Below, piece by piece: positions 29,097 to 34,469 of a stretch of DNA of 34,469 nt. The number at the start of each line of letters is the position of its first letter. Positions within the stretch are counted from its first letter, which is position 1. The stretch comes from Acidobacteriota bacterium (lineage in GTDB: Bacteria; Acidobacteriota; Terriglobia; Bryobacterales; Bryobacteraceae). Where the stretch lies: positions 1-34,469 of the forward strand of contig VFZQ01000002.1 of assembly GCA_016871135.1 (NCBI GenBank), in the 5' to 3' direction. Under the pieces are notes generated by a model. It made no database searches. It was not told the DNA's origin and worked only from the letters and a program-made list of their open reading frames with translations. Position numbers and translations under genes: made by a program.

Positions 29097-30932
29097 TTAT
29101 TCCTTGATCAGAAAGTCGGTTTTGTTGACCAGGACCCAGGCGAGGTCTTCCACTGTCGCGGTGCGGAGCGCGGGCGTCGTGGCGCGGCTGAGTGCGCTGG
29201 CCGCTTTGGCGCGTTCGGTTTCGGTCGGCACGCGGCCGAGATACCAAAGGAACAACTCTTCAACGGCGGCGTTGTTATCGGTCATCGCGACGACCGCGCG
29301 GATGTTCGGTGACGACGCGTTGCGAATGCGATCGCGGATGAAGACGTCGTTCATCATCGTCAGGGATTGCAGAATCGATCCGTCGCCGCGGCGAACAACG
29401 GTGTCGCGATTGCCACGCAGAAACGTATTCATCAGCGCACCCGCGCCACCGCCGGGTTCGGTGGTGTCGGGCAGCAGCCAGGCGCTTTGCACCGTGGCGG
29501 CGAAGCCTTGCGGCATGTAGTTCGCCCAGTTGCCGGAGCCTTGCGAAAGCACGTCATGGACTTCCTCGGCTTCCAAGCGTCGTGCGTAGTGGCGCGCGAA
29601 CAGCGGCACGTAATCGATCGACCATTTGCCGTCATAGCGGGAGCTTAGCTGATACGTCGTCGAGAGCACGATGGCGCGAACAGTCTCACGCAGACTGTAG
29701 TTGCTGGCGACGAAGTGTTCCGCGAGCCGCCTCATCAACACTGGGTGCTGTGTTTGGAACGTCCACGGCGCGTCGGGCGGCTTGTCGGGATCGAGCCGCG
29801 CGGGATCGAGCGAATCGACAGGTTCGGCAAGCCCGAGTTGGAAGAGCTGCTTCCAAATGCGATTGACCATGTTCTTGGCGAACATCGGATCGGCGGTGAG
29901 CGAATCGGCGAAGGCTTCACGCCAAGGCTGACCGGCGGACGGCGTCTTGCCGTCGCGGTATTCCGGCGTGACGTTTAGTGTGGCGCCGACGCGAATACGA
30001 TTGGGGCGATTGCCGAACCCCGTGTTGAGATCGTATGTGCCCGTGGCGCGATCGGTGATATCGAAACTGCCCTGATACTTGTCGCCGGCGGGAGCGGTGC
30101 GGCCGCCGATGTTCAGCCGCGCGAAGAACGCCGACATCTTGTAGGCTTCCATGCGGGTGACGCCGCGGCCCCACACGCTGAGGATGTCGAGATGGCCGCG
30201 GCCGTTGTGGCACGCGAGGCAGTCATAGTGGCCGAGTCCGAGAAAGATCGTCGCGGGGCGGATGAACGCGGTGTCGTAGCGGTCCTGCACCGGGCCGCCC
30301 GGCGTAATCGTGCGGACCGACCAGTTAGCCGGACCGCTGTCGTAGTTATTGCCGGCTGCGGCGATCAATTCCCAGGCGAGATCGCGTATCGATTTATCTT
30401 CGACAACGGCTTGTCGCAAATAGTCGTACATCGTGTTGCGGCCGTTGACGTTTTGGTTGGCGTTGAAGGCCGTGCGGTTGTTCTGCACGAGGTCGCCGAG
30501 CCAGGTCGACCAGCGATTCAGGTAATCGGGCGAATTAAGCAGGCGATCGACGAGAGCTTCGCGTTTGGTGGGATCAGTATCGCCGACGAACTCGCGATAC
30601 TCGGCGGGTTTGGGAAGGCGGCCGGCGAGATCGAGATAGATGCGGCGGACGAACTCGGCGTCGGTGGTTAACGCGGCGGCGGGGATCTTGTCCCGTCCAA
30701 GCCGGCCAAGGATCTCTTCGTCGATGAAGTTGCGCCAGGGCAGATCGGCGGCGTTGGCGGACTTGGTGGCCGCTTTGCTCGCATATTTCATCGCGCGTAG
30801 GTGAACATCGGCGATGGTGCGTTCCTCGCGAAGCAGAAACTCGTCCGGGTTCGCGGTGAACGTGCAGTTCTCCCCCGAGATCTGCGCGTACAGACTGCCC
30901 GTCAGCAGGAGTACGAAATGTTGGATTTTCAT
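29097..30932 (-). CDS. DUF1549/DUF1553 domain protein with one CxxCH motif
   Basis: From the ATG at 30932 the product has 611 residues with the signal peptide MKIQHFVLLLTGSLYAQ. The DUF1549 part (about residues 60-290) has the family opening FIDEEILGRLGRDKIPAA, then DAEFVRRIYLDLAGRLP and ALVDRLLNSPDYLNRW. A single heme-type motif CLACH lies in GHYDCLACHNGRGH. DUF1553 follows (about 330-600), with FAKNMVNRIWKQLF and LFLWYLGRVPTETER. The usual N-terminal cytochrome domain (PSCyt1) is absent. It is cotranscribed with the DUF1501 gene. Members are thought to act on the cell surface, but no reaction is known. Confidence 0.92.
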   Translation of the reverse strand: MKIQHFVLLLTGSLYAQISGENCTFTANPDEFLLREERTIADVHLRAMKYASKAATKSANAADLPWRNFIDEEILGRLGRDKIPAAALTTDAEFVRRIYLDLAGRLPKPAEYREFVGDTDPTKREALVDRLLNSPDYLNRWSTWLGDLVQNNRTAFNANQNVNGRNTMYDYLRQAVVEDKSIRDLAWELIAAAGNNYDSGPANWSVRTITPGGPVQDRYDTAFIRPATIFLGLGHYDCLACHNGRGHLDILSVWGRGVTRMEAYKMSAFFARLNIGGRTAPAGDKYQGSFDITDRATGTYDLNTGFGNRPNRIRVGATLNVTPEYRDGKTPSAGQPWREAFADSLTADPMFAKNMVNRIWKQLFQLGLAEPVDSLDPARLDPDKPPDAPWTFQTQHPVLMRRLAEHFVASNYSLRETVRAIVLSTTYQLSSRYDGKWSIDYVPLFARHYARRLEAEEVHDVLSQGSGNWANYMPQGFAATVQSAWLLPDTTEPGGGAGALMNTFLRGNRDTVVRRGDGSILQSLTMMNDVFIRDRIRNASSPNIRAVVAMTDNNAAVEELFLWYLGRVPTETERAKAASALSRATTPALRTATVEDLAWVLVNKTDFLIKE

Positions 30933-30966
30933 TACACCCAATCCTCTTGCCAAAGCCTAACACTAT

Positions 30967-31731
30967 TTACGAAGGAGAGTTGCGGTCTATCCGTTTGGCT
31001 GCGCGGAGGGCTTCGAGTTCTTTCTTTAGGGGGGCCCAGTAGGCCCGGTCGAGGTTGGTTTCGATGCGCTGCTCTTCGGCGAGTAGGCGGTCGATTTCGT
31101 CGCGATTTCCGGCGATGGCGGCGCGGAGGACGGGACGGCGATCCGCATGCGCTAGAGTCTTATCCGGGTAGTCGAGCGCGACTCGTAGGAGGAGGTCGGG
31201 CGTGCGAAGTTCTTGTAGCCAAAAATCGACGAGCGAATCGGTACGCGGTATCGTTTTTGAAAAGTAGGTTACTTCCACCAGCCGCTCAATCATCGGCCAA
31301 TCCTTCGATCGCTGCGTTTTCTTCGCCTTTACGAGATCGGGGATCGAAATTAGATTGATCGGTCCTTCCGGCGCATTGACGACGAACCGACGCTCCCACA
31401 ATTGATCAAAATCATCGACGCCTCGCATCCGAGACATAACGTCAATCCGCAGATCCTCAAGGTCCTCGCGTTTGCACCGATAGTGAACGGCGTGGCCGCG
31501 CTCCATAATTGCCGGGTCGAGCGGAGGCACCGCGATCAACTCCGCCTGCAGATCAGCGAGAGCTTCGCCAAGCTTGTCGAGCGTTTCGAAATCTGGCGTA
31601 AGCGCTAGATCGAGGTCGCGGCTAAATTGCGCCGCGCCGTACAACACGCAGGCCTGCCCGCCGATAACCAGAACCTTCACTCCACTCTTCCGGAACGAAG
31701 AAAGGGCTACTCGAATCAGGTTCGGGTCCAA
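30967..31731 (-). CDS. Nucleotidyltransferase-fold protein
   Basis: The start is a TTG at 31731 with a perfect AGGAGG site 5 nt upstream (31737-31742), giving 254 residues. The N-terminus is a minimal nucleotidyltransferase core: VKVLVIGGQACVLYGAAQFSRDLDLAL, with the GG motif and the D-x-D metal pair (DLD). The middle part carries LRIDVMSRM with a third acid and NLISIPDLVKAKKTQRSKDW, typical of AbiEii/MNT-like proteins. The C-terminal 80 residues are helical and charged. Proteins like this are often one half of a toxin-antitoxin-like pair; here the partner would be the small upstream protein. Its first 110 nt overlap that gene out of frame. Confidence 0.88.
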   Translation of the reverse strand: MDPNLIRVALSSFRKSGVKVLVIGGQACVLYGAAQFSRDLDLALTPDFETLDKLGEALADLQAELIAVPPLDPAIMERGHAVHYRCKREDLEDLRIDVMSRMRGVDDFDQLWERRFVVNAPEGPINLISIPDLVKAKKTQRSKDWPMIERLVEVTYFSKTIPRTDSLVDFWLQELRTPDLLLRVALDYPDKTLAHADRRPVLRAAIAGNRDEIDRLLAEEQRIETNLDRAYWAPLKKELEALRAAKRIDRNSPS

Positions 31732-31858
31732 GAGATCCTCCTAGCGACAAAAAGTTGGCCCAGAGCTTGGCGGACTCCCGCCACCGCTCCTCCGGCGTCA
31801 GAGCATACCACTCCGCCCACTCGTCGCCAACCAAATCCTCCGCGCGGATGCGTTCCAC
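31622..31858 (-). CDS. Small partner protein of the nucleotidyltransferase
   Basis: The 78-residue product starts at a GTG at 31858 with no clear ribosome site. Its sequence has ALTPEERWRESAKLWANFLSLGG, then S-L-G-P-E-P-D-S, S-P-F-F, and ends GLRVVRRGAI. From memory, small proteins with LxPEERW...LGGSL.PEPD.QSPF and a terminal RRxxI occur just upstream of nucleotidyltransferases in other bacteria, which supports a real gene. The last 110 nt overlap the nucleotidyltransferase in another frame. Function unknown; an antitoxin-like or regulatory role is a guess from the pairing. Confidence 0.72.
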   Translation of the reverse strand: MERIRAEDLVGDEWAEWYALTPEERWRESAKLWANFLSLGGSLGPEPDSSSPFFVPEEWSEGSGYRRAGLRVVRRGAI

Positions 31859-31867
31859 GCTTTCATT

Positions 31868-32180
31868 CTAATCCGCCAGACGCCGCATCAGGATCAGATC
31901 GCTGCCGGTCGTGTCGGCCTGGCCCCAAATCAGCGTGGTGCCATCGGGCGAAATATCCGCGCGCGTCGGGAATGCCTTTCGCTGGAACGTAGTAGATACC
32001 GTCGCGGGTGATGGCGACGCTTAGAAACCTTGCAAGGGCCGGCAGGTCGACACTACGGAGCGACTCACCGTCGACCAGCTCCATGACGAAGTAGTTCTCG
32101 CCAACATCGAACGGCGCGACGATACTCGGATGATTCAGCGCCGCGACCGGATCTAGCCGTGTGCCGGCGGCTAGGGGCAT
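31868..32180 (-). pseudogene. Decayed Ser/Thr protein kinase-beta-propeller gene
   Basis: The ATG at 32180 opens with MPLAAGTRLDP, the start seen in many acidobacterial Ser/Thr kinases, but the ATP-binding loop is missing. The sequence jumps to VAALNHPSIVAPFDVGENYFVMELVDGESLR, the kinase alphaC-to-hinge region. It then jumps past the whole catalytic loop to SVAITRDGIYYVPAKG, which looks like a beta-propeller blade. After a frame change near 31965-31970 it ends TRADISPDGTT and LIWGQADTTGSDLILMRRLAD with a TAG at 31868-31870, the usual C-terminus of these kinase-propeller proteins. So ends and middle fragments of a gene normally over 2 kb are packed into 313 nt. At least two internal deletions and a frameshift are needed. 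Confidence 0.8.
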
Positions 32181-32219
32181 AGGCTTGTATCTTATCGCGA
32201 ACGTGTTAGGATGCGTGCC

Positions 32220-34400
32220 ATGTATCGATTGCTCCTCGCCACGCTCGCCCTTCATGCCGAAATCAAGTGCGATCTGTCCGCCTACAAGCCGCAGGAGGGC
32301 ATCGCGGCGCAGATGCGTCTCGGGACCCTTGAACTTTCCTGGCAGGGCGAGAAAAACGAACGCCTCCGCGCGCGGTTCGATATTCGGAACGGCGTGCCGG
32401 TGATTCAGCAGTTGGCCGTTGGCGCGACGGTGCTCGGGCGCGATCTGGAGCCGGAGTATCAACTCACGACGGCTGTGCGCCGCATGACGACGCAGCAAGT
32501 GCAGCCTTTGCAAGGACTTGGTGTGGAGTTGACGCCCAACGTCATCAACCGCGAGAAGTGGAACGCGTTCTGGGACGCGCCGTTGATGGTGCCGGGACGC
32601 CTGAACACAAATCTCGATCTCCCGCGCAAGCCGGAAGAGATCCAAGTTTCCACCGCGAAGTTCAAGGCGACGAGTTGCGTCGTCCGCACCGCGGGCGCGC
32701 GCGTCGAGGTGGAGTTCAACGGCTTCGAAGCGGGAAGCTTCGCGGGATCGCTGCGCTTCACCGCGTACAAGGGCTCGAACCTGCTGCGGCAGGAAGTGAT
32801 CGCCAAAACGGAGCAGCCCTCGGTTGCCTACAAATACAACGGCGGGCTGCGCGGCTTTGCGATCGGCGAAAACACGCGCATGGTGTGGCGCGATACGGCG
32901 CGCGGCTGGCAGCACTACGCCTTCGGCGGATCCGTGAACGACGACTCTGTCGCGCTGCGCGCGCGGAATCGCTTGGCGATTCTCGAGACACACGGCGGGT
33001 CAATCGCGGTCTTCCCGCCCTCGCACAAGTTCTTCTGGTCGCGTGAGATCGAGACGAACCTGGGCTACGTCTACTACCGCAAGGAGAGCGATACAAAAGC
33101 CGCGATCGGTGTGCGGCAGAACGACCGCGAAGTCGGCGCAAAACCGTGGGGCGTTTCCGACGCGGTGTGGAACCGGCGCGTCAGCCAGACCCGATCGCAC
33201 ATGCACAATTTCGCCCTCTACAACGCGCCCGCCGGCACGATGCAGCGCATGCCGGTTTACTACTACCTCAGCAACGCCGACGGCCGCGCGACCCAGCAGG
33301 CCGTGATGGCGCTGACCAACGACGATGTCTACAAACCGCTGCCCGGGTATAAGGTGATGGTCAGCCATTTTCACTTCCACTACAACGAGCAGTTGACCGA
33401 CCTCGGCACCATCGACTTCGAGCCGACTTGGCTGCCCGTCTTCCGCGATCTCGGCATCAACATCGCCATCCTCGCCGACTTCCACGGCGACTCCCATGCG
33501 ACCGATACCGGCAAGGTCCGGCTCGACGAACAGAAGGTCTATTTCCAAGGCTGCGAGCGATTCTCCGACAAAGATCTGCTGCTGATTCCCGGTGAAGAGC
33601 CTGACGCGCACTTCGGCGGGCACTACCTCTTTATGTTTCCGAAGCCCATCTACTACACGCACGGCAAGCCGAAAGAGAAGCAGCCGTTTGTCGAGGACAT
33701 CGCGGGATACGGCAAGGTCTATCACACCGATTCCGCTGCCGATGAACTCGAATTCCTCAAGCGCGAAAACGGTCTTGTGTGGCAAACGCATCCGCGCACG
33801 AAGGGCTCGACCGGCTACCCCGATGCCGTGCGCGACCGCGACTTCTTCAAGAGCGACCGTTACCTCGGTGGCTCGTTTCAATCGCTGCCAGTCGATCTCT
33901 CCGAACAGCGCATCTGCGAAAAACGCTGCTTCGATCTGCTCGACGACATGAACAACTGGGGCGCTCCGAAATACATGCTGGCCGAGGGCGATACGTATAT
34001 GAAGTACCCCGACGACGAGACCTATCCGCAGTTGATGGTGAACTACGTGAAGCTCGATCGCGTGCCGAAATTCAAGGACGGCTGGACGCCCGTGGTGAAC
34101 GCGTTGCACGCGGGCGATTACTTTGTTACGACGGGCGAAGTGCTGCTGCGCAACTGGGCCCTCAAGGGGAACACGTACACCGCCGAGGCCGAGTGGCGCT
34201 TTCCGCCCGAGTTCGCCGAGCTTGTGTGGAGCGACGGCGCGAAGGTCGAGCGCCAGATCATCGACATGCGCGACAAGCCGCCGGCGTCGAGCCACAAGTT
34301 CAACATTCCGTTCAACAGCGCGGGCAAGAAGTGGGTGCGCTTCGCGGTGTGGGATTCGGCGGGCAACGGCGCCTTCACCCAGCCGGTGCATTTGAAGTAA
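32220..34400 (+). CDS. Large secreted protein with PHP-like metal-binding motifs
   Basis: The ATG at 32220 has AGGA 8 nt upstream and gives a signal peptide (MYRLLLATLALHA); an ATG three codons earlier is less likely. The product has 726 residues. Residues 15-370 are beta-rich with no recognised domain. From residue 380 a PHP/CehA-like metallohydrolase pattern appears: HFHFH (H383, H385, H387), LADFHGDSH (H422, H426), PGEEPDAHFGGH (H464, H468), and later VWQTHPRTKGS. Such proteins bind two or three metal ions and cleave phosphoesters or similar bonds, but the substrate is unknown. The C-terminal part (from about 640) is a beta-sandwich (YTAEAEWRFPPEFAELVWSDG). It is divergent from the kinase pseudogene. 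Confidence 0.78.
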   Translation: MYRLLLATLALHAEIKCDLSAYKPQEGIAAQMRLGTLELSWQGEKNERLRARFDIRNGVPVIQQLAVGATVLGRDLEPEYQLTTAVRRMTTQQVQPLQGLGVELTPNVINREKWNAFWDAPLMVPGRLNTNLDLPRKPEEIQVSTAKFKATSCVVRTAGARVEVEFNGFEAGSFAGSLRFTAYKGSNLLRQEVIAKTEQPSVAYKYNGGLRGFAIGENTRMVWRDTARGWQHYAFGGSVNDDSVALRARNRLAILETHGGSIAVFPPSHKFFWSREIETNLGYVYYRKESDTKAAIGVRQNDREVGAKPWGVSDAVWNRRVSQTRSHMHNFALYNAPAGTMQRMPVYYYLSNADGRATQQAVMALTNDDVYKPLPGYKVMVSHFHFHYNEQLTDLGTIDFEPTWLPVFRDLGINIAILADFHGDSHATDTGKVRLDEQKVYFQGCERFSDKDLLLIPGEEPDAHFGGHYLFMFPKPIYYTHGKPKEKQPFVEDIAGYGKVYHTDSAADELEFLKRENGLVWQTHPRTKGSTGYPDAVRDRDFFKSDRYLGGSFQSLPVDLSEQRICEKRCFDLLDDMNNWGAPKYMLAEGDTYMKYPDDETYPQLMVNYVKLDRVPKFKDGWTPVVNALHAGDYFVTTGEVLLRNWALKGNTYTAEAEWRFPPEFAELVWSDGAKVERQIIDMRDKPPASSHKFNIPFNSAGKKWVRFAVWDSAGNGAFTQPVHLK

Positions 34401-34421
34401 ACCAGCCGTCGCTATTCCAGA

Positions 34422-34469
34422 CTATGTAACCACCGCCCGCGCCAAGAAGGCCGACGAAACCTTCGGCAG
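34422..34469 (-). other. Possible C-terminal fragment of a gene entering from the right
   Basis: On the minus strand an open frame enters from the window edge and ends at TAG (34424-34422), reading LPKVSSAFLARAVVT. Third positions are mostly G or C, as in the real genes here. Fifteen codons are too few to identify it, and a plus-strand frame is also open. A convergent gene 21 nt after the PHP-like gene would fit the local packing. Confidence 0.3.

Noticed and set aside
31863-32993. A 376-codon minus-strand open frame across the kinase remnant and the PHP-like gene
   Set aside because: It only continues the first frame of the kinase pseudogene upstream into antisense of the PHP-like gene; the upstream part has no family pattern and begins inside a well-supported plus-strand gene.
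33000-34391. A 463-codon minus-strand open frame
   Set aside because: Long antisense frames are expected opposite GC-rich genes. It lies fully within the PHP-like gene, which has a signal peptide, ribosome site and metal motifs, while this frame has none.
1-34469. CRISPR arrays, insertion sequences, phage genes or integrase/attachment sites
   Set aside because: No array of direct repeats with spacers, no transposase or recombinase motif, and no terminal inverted repeats were found on either strand. The toxin-antitoxin pairs are the only mobile-type genes, and they are not flanked by repeats.

Overview
This window looks like chromosomal DNA of an Acidobacteriota bacterium close to the Solibacter/Bryobacter group. 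That placement is an inference. It rests on the high GC content and GC-rich third codon positions, many small secreted proteins with very short signal peptides ending in A-Q or A-E, a DUF1549/DUF1553 plus DUF1501 pair, a secreted GH2 enzyme, and the remnant of a Ser/Thr kinase of the kinase-plus-beta-propeller type common in that group. No rRNA gene, insertion sequence, phage gene or CRISPR array is visible.

Layout. 1-3340 (minus) is one tight operon: a small outer-membrane beta-barrel protein, six consecutive paralogous secreted proteins mostly joined by 1-4 nt stop/start overlaps, and an NtrC-type response regulator cut by the window edge. A divergent membrane histidine kinase (3477-5123) with a coupled TPR protein follows. 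It is a natural partner for the regulator, and the shared intergenic region carries an operator-like set of CCGCCA repeats. 6295-8080 (minus) holds deoC and a secreted DUF2891 protein. 8105-10937 (plus) holds a Phd/PIN toxin-antitoxin pair, Tat translocase genes (TatC with a 108-residue His/Asp-rich N-terminal extension) and a small basic protein. 10941-12741 holds a methyltransferase, tRNA-Ala(CGC), dcd and a DinB-like protein.

12738-17351 (minus) is a second signalling operon: an OmpR-type regulator, a lone receiver protein, a coiled-coil outer-membrane porin, a cupredoxin-fold protein with a full type-1 copper ligand set, and a HAMP histidine kinase. 17405-20265 (plus) holds a secreted unknown protein, a GH2 glycosidase and hicAB. 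20262-23498 (minus) encodes three enzymes resembling the poorly understood human proteins HACL2/ILVBL, ECHDC3 and HYI. galE follows, then a DUF5009/HGSNAT-like membrane protein and an S41 peptidase, a four-helix membrane protein, and the DUF1501 and DUF1549/1553 genes. Next is a small protein/nucleotidyltransferase pair whose reading frames overlap by 110 nt. A decayed Ser/Thr kinase-propeller gene and a large secreted PHP-like protein close the window.

Two themes run through the window. Genes are packed so tightly that all six complete convergent gene pairs end within 11 nt of overlap or 3 nt of gap. Much of the content is envelope and secretion biology under two-component control.
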